In this document: positions 10,201 through 19,700 of the stretch, one piece after another
How positions within the stretch are numbered: the first letter of the stretch is position 1
Layout: each line of letters starts with the position of its first letter
Source of the DNA: CAVXHQ01 sp963789535
Lineage (GTDB): Bacteria; Pseudomonadota; Alphaproteobacteria; Rhodobacterales; Rhodobacteraceae
Assembly: GCA_963789535.1 (NCBI GenBank)
Contig: CAWBKU010000005.1
Span: 1,550,001-1,614,000, forward strand
Length of the DNA stretch: 64,000 nt
Direction of reading: 5' to 3'
Translations under genes and position numbers: made by a program
The notes under the pieces: model-generated
What the model was told of the DNA's origin: nothing
Database searches by the model: none
What the model saw: only the letters and a program-made list of their open reading frames with translations

Positions 10201-12780
10201 GCCGTGCCGGTCGCGGTGAGGGTCAGGGCGCCCGCCAGATCCTGTCCGGCCAGCGCGCTGTAGGGCGACAGGTCATCGACGGTGGCGTCGATGTCGGCGG
10301 CAAGGTCGAAACCCGCGCCGAGGGTCGCCGCGAGCGAGACCGCAGCGCCGCCGGGGCCGTCGCCGGTGACGTCGGCGGTGACGACGCCCGCCGCGTCGCG
10401 GGTCACGGTGCCCGAGAGGTCGAGGGCGCCCGCGAGGTCCGGCAGGGCCGGGGCCACGTCGTCGAGGGCGAGGGCGAAGTCGGCGCTGCCGATGCCGTCG
10501 ATGACACTGGCGTCGGCGGTCAGCGAGAGGGTCGGCGTGGTCAGCGCGAGATCGCGCAGGGCGCCGCTGAGCGGGCCGGTGCGGATCGCGCGGCCCTGAA
10601 GGGTCGCCGCCCCCGCGAGGAACGGATCGGCCTGCGGGATACCGAGGGCGAGATCGGTGCTGTTGCCGGTGATGGCGATGTCGAAGCCGGAGGCGTCGGT
10701 CGCCGCCGTGCCGGTCAGCATGAGCGACAATGCCCCGCCGAGGTCGCGGCCCGCGAGCGGCGCGAAGGGCGCCAGATCGGCGATGTCGGCGATGACCTCG
10801 ATGCTGGCGGGCAGCGGGCTTTCGGAGGGGGGCAGGGTCGCGCGGATGTCGGCGCTCGGTGCGCGGCAGGGTGGCGGTGGCGGCGATCTCGGTAAAGCCG
10901 TCGGCGCCGGTCGTGGCGGTGCCGGTGATCGTGGCCGGTCCGTCGAGGCCGTCGAGCGAGACGCCCAGGTCCGCGATGTCGAGGTCGAAGGCGGCGCGGA
11001 CGCCGGTGCTTTGCAGGTCGGCGGTGGCAGAGACCGTGACCTCGTCGGTGGTCACGAGGAGCTCCTCGAGGCGGGTGCCCGCCGTGTCGCGGGCGGCGCG
11101 GACGTCGATGCTGCCCGCGCCCGCGAGCAGCGGGTCGAGTTCGGCGATGCCGAGGGCGAGGTCGGCGGTGGCGCCGTCGAGCGTGACGTCGAACGTCCCC
11201 TCGAGCGGGCCGACGGTCGCGGCGATGTCGAGGTCGGCGCGCCCGGCGAGGTCGAGGCCGGTGAGCGCGCCGAAGCGGCCGAGGTCGTCGGCGGTGAGCG
11301 TGGCCGTCACCTCTGTCGCGAAGAGGTCTGCGGGGCCCTGCACGGTGCCCGCACTGGTCAGGTCGACGCCGGGCCCGGTGAGGGTCAGCGCCTCGATCTG
11401 AAACGGGCCGTCGCTGACGCGGGCGACGGCGAGGCGGCCCGAGATGCTGGCGCCGACCGCCTCGGCAAGTGCTGCGTCGGTCAGGGAGAGGGCGTCGGCG
11501 GCGTATCGAACGTCGGCGGTGAAGCGCCCGTCGGCGCCGTCGCGGGCGGGGACGATGACGCCTGCGCCGTCGAGGGTGAGGGAGGGGATGGTGACGGCGG
11601 GGCTGCTGAAATCGGTGAGGGTGAAGGCGCCCTGCCACTGGTCGCCGGCGCTCGCATCGAAGGTCACGTCGAGGTCGACCGCGTTCACGAAGGTGCGCGG
11701 CCCGGCGCCGGGCAGCAGGACGGGCGTGCCGTCCGGCCCGGCGATGCGGCCCGTGAGGTCGAGCGACAGCGGCCAGCCGTCCGGCGCGATTTCGGCGGAA
11801 CCGGAGAGTTGCACCGCCTGCGCCTCGATCTCGAGGGCGCGCAGCGAGAGGGCGCCGGTCGCGTCGCGTCCGCCCTGCACCGCGAGGCGCGAGGAGGTGC
11901 CGAAGAACTCGGCATAGTCGCTGGTGGTGAAGGCGGTGAGATCGCCGGTTATGTCGAGCCGCAGATCCTGCGCGGCCCCGGCGTCGGTTTCGACGGTGAC
12001 GAGGCCGAATTCGCCGGCGATCCGTTCGGCGCCGTCGGTCGCGATCGAGAGTGTGGCGGCGTAGTCGTCGATCGGCGCCTCGCCGTTCAGGACCAGCCGC
12101 ACCGAGGGGCGCCCGGGGATGCCGAGGGCGCGGGCGACGATGCCGTTCGCTTCCTCGGCCAGATCGAGGGTCAGCGACAGGATGCGGGTGTCGTTGGAGT
12201 AGGCGCCCGCCACCTCGAAGCTGCCGACCGTGGCGTCGAGGCGCTCTGCGGTGATGTCGGCGCTGCCCTCGCCGCCCGACAGCGCCACCTGACCGTCGAC
12301 GGAAAAGGCGTATTCGGTGCCGAGCAGCGCCTCGCCCAGCACGATCCGGTCGGCGCGGATCTCGGCGATGTCGATGCCGACGGGCAGGTCGGGCAGGGCA
12401 AAGCTGAACGGTGCGGCCTCGGGGTCGGGGAGTTCGGTCGTCTCGGCGCCGAGGGGCGCGCGGATCACCTCGATGACGCCCGCCGACATCTCCTGCACGT
12501 CGACGCGGCCGCCGAGCAGGGCAGAGCGGTTCCAGTCGAGCACCAGATCCTCGGCGCGCAGCCAGATGCCCTCGCTGTCGGCGATGGTGAGGAGGCCGAC
12601 GGTCGCGCGGCTGCTGAGGGCGCCGGTAAAGCCCTCGATCCGGACGGTGGTGCCCTCGTTCGACAGGTTGTCCTCGATCAGGCCCTGGATGAAGCCGACG
12701 TCGCGGTCCTCCTCGGTTTCCTGCGCGGCGAGCGGGGTGGCGAGGAGGGTGGCGGTCAGGGCGAGGGGAATGAGGCGCAT
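7232..12780 (-). pseudogene. tamB: TamB-like translocation and assembly module protein, two apparent frameshifts
   Basis: Read across three frames, this encodes a protein of about 1850 residues. It has an N-terminal signal or anchor (MRLIPLALTATLLATPLAAQ), a long beta-rich body and a C-terminal DUF490/TamB domain ending GIGIFFERDY. TamB is an inner-membrane-anchored bridge that works with TamA in outer-membrane assembly and lipid transfer. The frame breaks once between about 10850 and 10872 and again near 7455-7470, each fixable by one base. The protein is well conserved on both sides, so this is either recent damage or sequence error. Its ATG overlaps the tamA stop. A string of repeats of roughly 110 residues makes up the middle. 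Confidence 0.8.
9000..10320 (-). repeat. Tandem protein repeats of about 110 residues inside tamB
   Basis: About five related units follow one another in the encoded protein. Each has an AYSxLAGQxxAGxxDLxASG core, then a TFDLxFDL strand, a GTATR strand and a TGPGG turn. Examples begin near SEVAGTLTLSAADLGAYSAL, NEITGQIDLAASDLSAYSGL and GQIRGALLAQVASLAPWSDL. They fit repeated beta segments of the TamB groove. Edges are approximate. Confidence 0.65.
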
Positions 12781-14632
12781 CAGAACGATTGTCCGATGCC
12801 GATGTAGATCTCGACGCGGCCATAGGCGTCGTCGCCGGTCACGGGCGTCGCCACGTCGAGGCGGATCGGCCCGATGCCGGTGTCGTAGCGCACCCCGAGC
12901 CCGGCCCCTGCGTGGTATTCGTCGCTCGTCTGCGGGAACGGTTCGGCGCCGACCATGCCGAAGTCGTAGAACCCGACGACGGATATCGCCTGTGTCACGC
13001 CGACCCGCGCCTCGAGCTGTGCGCCGACGAAGGAGGCACCGCCCGAGTCGACGAGCACCGTCCCCTCGCCGAAATCCGCCAGATAGGTGAGGCCCAGCGA
13101 CTGATAGGCGACGCCGCGCACGGTGCCGCCGCCACCCGAGTAGAACAGGTAATCGGCGGGCGCCTCGGTGACGCTGGCGCCGACGACGGAGCCGAGTTGG
13201 CCGCGCGCGGCGAGGGTGAAGCGGTCGTCGGCGCCGAAGGAATAATAGACCCGCGCATCCGCGAGGAGCCGCGCGCCGGTGCCGGCATCGCCCGCGACGC
13301 CGACGAAGGGGGTCACGTCGAGGTCGAGGTAATAGCCGCTCGTCGGGTCGAGCGCATTGTCGCGCCGGTCGTAGGTGCCCGACAGCGGGGCGGTGACGAG
13401 GGTATAGTCGCGGATCCGCGTCGCGGTTTCCTCGCGCGCGACGAGGACGCCGAGGCCGGCCTCGAGGGTGAGGCGGTCCGAGGAATACTGGATCAGGCCC
13501 GCGTCGGCGGTGAATTGTTCGAGGAAATAGGTCGGCTCGTCCTCGAGGCTGATCGCCGTGTTCAGCGTGAGGTCGATGTCGGGCCGGAACGTCGCGGGAC
13601 GCGAGAACGCGAGGGCGATGCGGTAGTCGACGCCGTCCTCGCCGTCGGCGGCGGCGTCGATGTTGCCGGTCTCGATACCGGAAATCTCGCCCTCGATACG
13701 GAACCGTTCGGCGCCGCCAAGGAGGTTGCGGTGCAGCCAGTAGGCCGAGAGCGTGACGCCGTCGAGGGTGGAATATTCGGCACCGAAGCCGATGCGGCGC
13801 GGCGCGGCCTCGGTGATCTGGGCGGTGATCGGGCAGGGTGCCGTCCGGGCCGTCGGTCTCGCTCTCGATCAGGGCGACGGCACTGAACGCGCCGGTGCGG
13901 CGCAGGCGGGTCTGGGCGCGGTCCAGTTCCCCGGGAGAATAGACCGTGCCCTCGGGCAGGCCCGCGATCTCGACGATGCGCTGGGTGCGGACGTCCCTGT
14001 TGCCGGTGACGGTGAGGGGGCCGAAGCGCAGTTGCGGGCCGGTCAGCGATGGCCACGCGGGCGTCGAGGCGGCTGGCGGGATGGACGGCGGTGATCTGCT
14101 GCTCGCCGGCCGCGACGCGGGGATAGCCCTGAGTGCGCCATTCGGCGGTCGCGGCGCGCACGGCGGCGCGGATCGCCTCGGCGCGCGCGACCTCGCCGGT
14201 GGCGAAGCTGTCGGGGATCTCGGTGCCGGGGGCGAGGGGGACGACCTCTGCCTGACCGAACAGGAACTCTGGCCCGGGGGTGACGGTGATGACGATGGCG
14301 CCGAGGGTGCGGGGCGCGTCGAGCGGGGCGATTTCCGAGACCTCGCGGCCGTCGGCGCGGATCGAGATGGTGCCGCCGTAGCGCCCCTCGGCGTAGAGGC
14401 CGGTGAGGAGGCGTCGATAGTCGGCGCGGGCGGCGGCGATGAAATCGACCGGCGTTGCGGGATCCTGCCCCTCGTCGAGGGTGGTCAGGGACAGGGCGAG
14501 CGACGCGTTCTCGAGGACCGTTCGCAGGGCATCGTCGGCGTTCTGCGGCAGCACGATCTCGACGGTCTGCGCCGGGGCGGGGGCGGCAAGCACCGATGTG
14601 GCGAGCGCCACGGCAAATCGTTTCGGTGTCAC
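12780..14632 (-). pseudogene. tamA: TamA-like outer-membrane protein (BamA family), two apparent frameshifts
   Basis: The pieces together give about 617 residues: a signal peptide (VTPKRFAVALATSVLAAPAPAQ), POTRA-like repeats (for example LRFGPLTVTGNRDVRTQRI) and a C-terminal beta-barrel ending GRVEIYIGIGQSF with the usual terminal Phe. Family members insert in the outer membrane and partner TamB. The frame shifts near 14040-14050 and again near 13830-13840; each is a one-base change, and the protein reads normally either side. I place the start at GTG 14632, after gaggggaaca-like purines. TGA overlaps the tamB ATG, so the two are co-expressed. Confidence 0.8.
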
Positions 14633-14781
14633 CCCGATGTTCCCCTGTCGGCTTGGGCTCTTGTGTCGGCGGCCCCTCGGACAACCTTTGGTGGGGTCGT
14701 CTGGTTCCGACACTATAGGCGATTGTCGCCGAGGGGTAGTGTCACAAGACAATCGCGCCACTAGAATGAGCGCGAATTCAC

Positions 14782-15576
14782 CTATTCGTGTCCGATCCCG
14801 TGGTCCGGCGCCGCGAAAGGATCGACCGGATAGCGCACCGCGGTCAGATAGAGGCCCGAGGGCGGCGCCACCGGGCCGCAGGCGGCGCGGTCGCGGGCGC
14901 CGAGTGCGGCGGCCACGGCCTCTGGCGGCCAGGCCCCGGCGCCGACCCGTTCGAGGGTGCCGACGATCGAGCGGACCTGCGAATGCAGGAACGACCGCGC
15001 CGTCAGATCGAAGCGGAACTCGGTCCCGCCGGGCACGGCGTGGGCGCAAATGTCGAGCGTGTCGAGCGTCTTGACCGGCGATCTGGCCTGGCAGAGGGCG
15101 GCGCGGAAGGTGGTGAAATCGTGGTTGCCGATCAGATGCGCCGCCGCCGCCTGCATCGGCGCGAGGGCGAGCGGGTGCCGGACCTGCCACACGCGCCCGG
15201 CCTCGTGGGTCGCGGGCGCGCGGCGTGCCTGCACCCGGAAGAGGTAGCGCCGACCGGTGGCCGAGAACCGCGCGTGCCAGTCGTCGGGCACGCGCGCGGC
15301 CCGCAGGATCGCGACGGGTGCCGGTTTGAGGTGGAAATTCAGCGCCTCCGACAGGCGGAACGGATCCCAGTCGCGCGCGAGGTCGGCGTGGGCAACCTGA
15401 CCGGTCGCGTGGACGCCCGCATCGGTGCGGCCCGCGGCGGCGATGGTGTGCGGGCCGGGTTCGAGATGCGCGAGGGCGGCCTCGATGGCGGCCTGCACCG
15501 AGGGCGGGCCGTCCTGCCGCTGCCAGCCCGCGAAGGGGCCGCCGTGGTAGTCGACGAGGAGGGCGAAGCGCGGCAT
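14782..15576 (-). CDS. truA: tRNA pseudouridine(38-40) synthase TruA
   Basis: A 264-residue pseudouridine synthase that modifies positions 38-40 of the tRNA anticodon arm. The family opening FALLVDYHGGPFAGWQRQ is present and the catalytic aspartate is D52 in AGRTDAGVHATGQV. Further TruA motifs are RYLFRV and a SFLHSQVRSIVGTL segment near the end. I chose MPRFALL as start; the frame upstream (24 codons) has no family similarity. It is transcribed toward tamA, 149 bases away. Confidence 0.95.
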   Translation of the reverse strand: MPRFALLVDYHGGPFAGWQRQDGPPSVQAAIEAALAHLEPGPHTIAAAGRTDAGVHATGQVAHADLARDWDPFRLSEALNFHLKPAPVAILRAARVPDDWHARFSATGRRYLFRVQARRAPATHEAGRVWQVRHPLALAPMQAAAAHLIGNHDFTTFRAALCQARSPVKTLDTLDICAHAVPGGTEFRFDLTARSFLHSQVRSIVGTLERVGAGAWPPEAVAAALGARDRAACGPVAPPSGLYLTAVRYPVDPFAAPDHGIGHE

Positions 15577-15651
15577 GGGGCGCGGATAGGGGGTGCGGCG
15601 CCTGAAATCAATCGGGCAGGGGCGCTGCCCCTCGGCCTGCGGCCTCACCCC

Positions 15652-15676
15652 GGAGGTGTTATGGCAACGTGAACGG
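15652..15676 (+). repeat. Dispersed 25-base repeat, copy 2
   Basis: This copy matches the reverse complement of 6010-6034 at 23 of 25 bases. It lies between the divergent truA and ycjX genes. Confidence 0.65.
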
Positions 15677-15774
15677 GGGGCGCGGTTTTTGGGAGGGGCC
15701 TCGTCATCGCGGCGGCACTCGCCTATCTAACCGAGACGAGCGGAGGCGTTCCGCGCGGCGGAAGGGTGCGGCGC

Positions 15775-17199
15775 GTGGGACTTGCGACACTGGTGGACGG
15801 CACGTTCGCGTGCGTCGGGCGGCAGGTGGGGCGGGTCGGCGAGGCGTTGACGGCGCCGTTCTCGGATACCGTGGTGCGGCTGGGTGTCACCGGCCTCAGC
15901 CGGGCGGGCAAGACGGTGTTCATCACCTCGCTCGTCGCCAACCTGCTCGACCGGGACCGGATGCCGCAACTGGGCGCCGTGGCGTCGGGGCGGATATCGA
16001 CGGTCTGGTTGCAGCCGCAGCCCGACGATACGCTGCCGCGGTTTGCCTATGAGGAGAACATCGCCCGGCTGACCGGGGACGCCCCCGACTGGCCCGAGGG
16101 GACGCGCCAGATCAGCCAGTTGCGGCTGTCGTTCCGGGTGCAGCCGAGCGGTATCCTGTCGGGTCTGTCGGGGCCGAAGACGGTGCACCTCGATATCGTG
16201 GATTATCCGGGCGAGTGGCTGCTCGACCTCGGGCTCATGGAGAAGAGTTTCGAGGTGTGGTCGGCGGAGGTGCTGGCGCGGACGGAATTGCGGGAGGAGG
16301 CGGAGGAGTTTCGCGCGGCTTTGGCGGCGGCGGATGCGACGGCGCGCCTCGACGAAAGCACCGCGCGGCGGCTGGCGCAGGCGTTCACCGGCTATCTGAC
16401 GGCGGCGCGGGCGGCGGGCTATGCCGACTGCACGCCGGGGCGGTTCCTGCTGCCGGGCGATCTGGCGGGCTCGCCGGTGCTGACCTTCGCGCCGCTGCCG
16501 CCGGGCGCGCACCCGCGCGGATCGCTGGGCCGCGAGTTCGCGCGGCGGTTCGAGGCCTACAAGGCGCGGGTGGTAAGTCCGTTCTTTCGCGACCATTTCG
16601 CGCGGATCGACCGGCAGGTGGTGCTGGTCGACGTGCTGGGCGCGATCGCCGACGGGCCGCGCGCCCTCGACGATCTGCGCGGGGCGATGGCCGATATACT
16701 GGGGGCGTTCAAGGCGGGGCGGAACGGCTGGCTCTCGCGGTTGATGGCGGGGCGGCGGGTCGAGCGGATCCTGTTCGCGGCGACCAAGGCCGACCATCTG
16801 CACCACACGCAACATGGCGCGCTGACCGCGATCACCGAGGCGCTGCTGCGCGAGGCGCGGGACCGGGCGCGGTTTGCCGGGGCAAAGACGCAGGCGATGT
16901 CGATCGCGGCGCTGCGGACCACGGTGGAGGAGACGGTGCAGCACGACGGCTCGCCGCTCGACGTGGTGCGGGGGCGCGCGCAGGAGGGCGGGCGCCAGAT
17001 CGCGGCGCATCCCGGCGTGCTGCCGTCGGATCCCGCGCATCTGCTGGCGCCGGCGCGCGCGGGCGCGGCGGACTGGGCGGCGGCGGAATACCGGGCGGCG
17101 CGGTTCGCGCCGGCGAGGCTGACCCTGAAGCCGGGCGAGGGGCCGCCGCACATCCGCCTCGACCGGGCAGCGGAATTCCTGTTCGGGGACCGGCTGTGA
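15775..17199 (+). CDS. YcjX-family GTPase-like protein (DUF463)
   Basis: A protein of 474 residues with a P-loop (GLSRAGKT, residues 40-47) followed by FITSLVANLL, the hallmark of the YcjX/DUF463 family. A DIVDYPGEWLLDL segment serves as the Walker B region and VLFAATKADHLH resembles a G4-type specificity motif. The family is a stress-associated P-loop NTPase of unclear task, usually paired with YcjF, which is the next gene. I chose GTG 15775 because ggaaggg lies 9 bases upstream; GTG 15766 is possible. The stop overlaps the next start (GTGA). It uses an AUA codon at 16696. Confidence 0.88.
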   Translation: MGLATLVDGTFACVGRQVGRVGEALTAPFSDTVVRLGVTGLSRAGKTVFITSLVANLLDRDRMPQLGAVASGRISTVWLQPQPDDTLPRFAYEENIARLTGDAPDWPEGTRQISQLRLSFRVQPSGILSGLSGPKTVHLDIVDYPGEWLLDLGLMEKSFEVWSAEVLARTELREEAEEFRAALAAADATARLDESTARRLAQAFTGYLTAARAAGYADCTPGRFLLPGDLAGSPVLTFAPLPPGAHPRGSLGREFARRFEAYKARVVSPFFRDHFARIDRQVVLVDVLGAIADGPRALDDLRGAMADILGAFKAGRNGWLSRLMAGRRVERILFAATKADHLHHTQHGALTAITEALLREARDRARFAGAKTQAMSIAALRTTVEETVQHDGSPLDVVRGRAQEGGRQIAAHPGVLPSDPAHLLAPARAGAADWAAAEYRAARFAPARLTLKPGEGPPHIRLDRAAEFLFGDRL

Positions 17200-18218
17200 G
17201 CGCGCCGGAGGGCCCGCGCGGGCCGGTCCTTATCGAGATGGACGCGGGCGCGCCCGCCGCCCCCGAGACGGCGCCGCCGGTGCCCGATGTGGGCCCCGTG
17301 CCCGAGGGGCGGGCGATGCAGGCGGCGGTGGCACTGGCCGCTGCGCGGCCGTCGCGGCTGGGGCGGTGGCTCGTCGGCTCGTTCACGGCACTGTTCGGGT
17401 TCGTCCTCTCGCTGGCGGCGTGGAATTATGTCACGGGCCTTCTGGCGGCGGCGCCGGTGCTGGGGTGGATCGCGAGCGTCCTTCTGGGCATCTTCGTCGC
17501 GGTGCTCCTCATCGTTGCCCTGCGCGAACTCGGCGCCATCGGGCGGCTGGCGCGCCTCGACGCGGTGCACCGGGCGGCGGTGGCGGCGCTGGTGTCGGGC
17601 GAGCGCAAGGCGGCGCTGGACGTGATCGCGCGGCTCGGGACGCTCTATGCCGGGCGGGCGGACATGGAATGGGGGCTGGCGCGGCTGCGTGAGCGGCAGG
17701 ACGAGGTGTTCGATGCCGACGGGCTGCTGGGCCTCGCCGAGCGGGCGCTGTTCGAGGGGCTGGACGGTCGCGCGCGCCGCGAGGTCGAGGCGGCGGCGCG
17801 GCAGGTGGCGACCGTTACCGCCGTGGTGCCGCTGGCGTTCGCGGATGTGGCGGTCGCGCTTACCTCGAACCTGCGGATGATCCGGCGCATCGCCGAGATC
17901 TATGGCGGCCGCGCGGGCACGCTGGGAAGCTGGCGGATGGCGCGGGCGGTGTTCGGGCATCTGGTGGCGACGGGGGCGGTGGCGGTGGGCGACGACCTGA
18001 TTTCCTCGGTCGCGGGGGGCGGGATCCTGTCGAAGGTCTCGCGCCGGTTCGGCGAGGGCGTGGTCAACGGCGCGCTGACCGCGCGGGTCGGGGTCGCGGC
18101 GATGGAGGTCTGCCGTCCGCTGCCGTTCGGGGCGCTGCCGCGGCCGACGGTGACGGGGCTGGTGCGGCGGGCGCTGACGGGATTGTTCGGGTCGGGGGAC
18201 GCGGGCGAGACGACATAG
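17196..18218 (+). CDS. YcjF-family membrane protein (TIGR01620/DUF697 type)
   Basis: 340 residues with GTG start overlapping the ycjX stop, so the two are translationally coupled. A Pro/Ala-rich N-terminus is followed by two transmembrane helices at about 58-78 and 86-108, then a helical C-terminal half with RRFGEGVVNGALTARVGVAAMEVCRPLPF, the conserved end of YcjF proteins. The pair is conserved across proteobacteria with no settled function; envelope stress is the usual suggestion. Confidence 0.85.
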   Translation: MSAPEGPRGPVLIEMDAGAPAAPETAPPVPDVGPVPEGRAMQAAVALAAARPSRLGRWLVGSFTALFGFVLSLAAWNYVTGLLAAAPVLGWIASVLLGIFVAVLLIVALRELGAIGRLARLDAVHRAAVAALVSGERKAALDVIARLGTLYAGRADMEWGLARLRERQDEVFDADGLLGLAERALFEGLDGRARREVEAAARQVATVTAVVPLAFADVAVALTSNLRMIRRIAEIYGGRAGTLGSWRMARAVFGHLVATGAVAVGDDLISSVAGGGILSKVSRRFGEGVVNGALTARVGVAAMEVCRPLPFGALPRPTVTGLVRRALTGLFGSGDAGETT

Positions 18219-18228
18219 CCTTATGGCG

Positions 18229-19458
18229 TCAGAGCGACCCGAGGGGGCCGAGAGGCGGCAGCATGGTGCCGCAGACGAGCGCCGAGAGGACGCGGGGCAG
18301 GGGTGCGATCTGGCTGAACGGGAACAGCGCCCGGTCGCGCAGCACGGGCAGGAACCGGCTGTCGGACTGATATTGCGGGGTGAAGGCGCGGCTGAACGCC
18401 TGATAGGCCCAGACGTGCGCGCGCCGTGCGGCGGCGAAGAGGGCGAGGGGATCCTGTCCGTCCGCGGCGCCGATCGCCCGGGAGAGCGCCAGCGCATCGA
18501 GCAGCGCCATGTTCGCCCCCTGCCCGAGTTGCGGACTGGCGCGGTGGGCCGCGTCACCGATGTGGACCAGCCGTTCGGAGAACGGACGACGCAGCGTCCC
18601 GTGCGTATAGCGCGCCAAGGTCATCTGCGCGGGGTCGGTGATCTGCGCGGCAAAGGGGGCGAAGGCGGGCCAGAGGGCGGTCGCCTCGGTGCGCCAGCGG
18701 TCGATGCCCTGCGCGACCCACTCCGGGTGGTGGCCCACGGGAAGGGACCAGAAGACGGCCGCCTTTTCGGGGCCTTCGGGGTCTGGACGGCCCAGCGGCA
18801 GGACACCGATCATCCGGTCGGCACGGCGGTAGCACTGGCGCAACGCGCCCTGAGGCAGGTCGGTCGCGGCGGGCCAGTCGACGGTGCCCCAGATCGCACC
18901 ATAGGGCAGGGCGCGCGCGGCCAGCGGCGAGAGCGGCGAGGCGGCGCCGGTGGCGTCGACCACGAGGTCGAAGGGGCCGTGGTCGTGGCGCGTGCCGCCT
19001 GCGTCGGTCGTGGTGAGCACGATGTCGGCGGCGCGGCGGGTGACGGCGACGGCGGTGGCGTCGGGCGTGAAGGGCACGGTGGCCGCAGCGGCGTCCCACA
19101 GGAGCGCGAAGAGCGCAGCGCGGTGGATCGCGAGGCCATGGGTGCCGCGCCCGCGCGCGTCGTAGGTGACGTCGAGGACCGGGCGGCCCCGCAGCGCCTC
19201 GTGCCCGGCCATGCGACCGATCCGGGCGCCGCGCGCCTGCGCCGCCGGTAATAGTCCCAGCCGGGCAAGCACCGCCTGACCGACCGGCTGGATCACCAGA
19301 CCGGAGCCGACGGGCCGGGGTGCTGTGAACCGGTCGAACAGGCGCACGGCATGGCCGTCGCCCGCGAGCAGGATCGCGGCGGCAAGTCCGCCGATGCCCG
19401 CGCCCGCGACCGCGATGCGCAGCGGGCCGTCGGAACGATAGCGAAGCGGGTGCACCAT
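18229..19458 (-). CDS. FAD-dependent monooxygenase (UbiH/PHBH-like)
   Basis: 409 residues. The FAD dinucleotide motif GAGIGG is at residues 19-24, a DLVVDATGAAS stretch lies near 164-174, and the second FAD motif GDAAHRASPQLGQGAN is at 301-316. These mark class A flavoprotein hydroxylases. Two close options are a ubiquinone-ring hydroxylase or an aromatic hydroxylase; the neighbours give no clue to the substrate. It converges with ycjF, ending 10 bases from it, and diverges from ileS across a 242-base gap. Confidence 0.82.
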   Translation of the reverse strand: MVHPLRYRSDGPLRIAVAGAGIGGLAAAILLAGDGHAVRLFDRFTAPRPVGSGLVIQPVGQAVLARLGLLPAAQARGARIGRMAGHEALRGRPVLDVTYDARGRGTHGLAIHRAALFALLWDAAAATVPFTPDATAVAVTRRAADIVLTTTDAGGTRHDHGPFDLVVDATGAASPLSPLAARALPYGAIWGTVDWPAATDLPQGALRQCYRRADRMIGVLPLGRPDPEGPEKAAVFWSLPVGHHPEWVAQGIDRWRTEATALWPAFAPFAAQITDPAQMTLARYTHGTLRRPFSERLVHIGDAAHRASPQLGQGANMALLDALALSRAIGAADGQDPLALFAAARRAHVWAYQAFSRAFTPQYQSDSRFLPVLRDRALFPFSQIAPLPRVLSALVCGTMLPPLGPLGSL

Positions 19459-19700
19459 GGGCCGCAGGCCTAGGGTGCGGCGGGGGCGGGCGCAATGGGG
19501 CGATGCGGCGACCGGGGGGCCGGCCTCGTCGCTTTACCCCGGACGGGACCGCGCCTATAAGGCTCGCCATGTTCCGGACCCGCGCCCAGACCTTTCGAAT
19601 TACCGCCCCGGCGGGCTGAACGCTCGGCCGCGCCGGACAAAGGTGTCCGATCCGTCGCACCGCCCCCCGATCCCGAATTTTGCCGCAAGGATGCGCGCCG

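Noticed and set aside
9000..10320. DNA repeats in tamB as a CRISPR array
   Set aside because: Units are about 330 bases, diverged and coding, with no constant repeat and unique spacer pattern.
7407..10895. A plus-strand frame of over 1100 codons antisense to tamB
   Set aside because: It is rich in Arg, Gly and Ala with no domain features, as expected for the shadow of a high-GC gene; tamB on the other strand has a clear TamB C-terminus.
19459..19700. A T-box leader for ileS
   Set aside because: No specifier hairpin or T-box sequence is visible, and T-boxes are not expected in this group.
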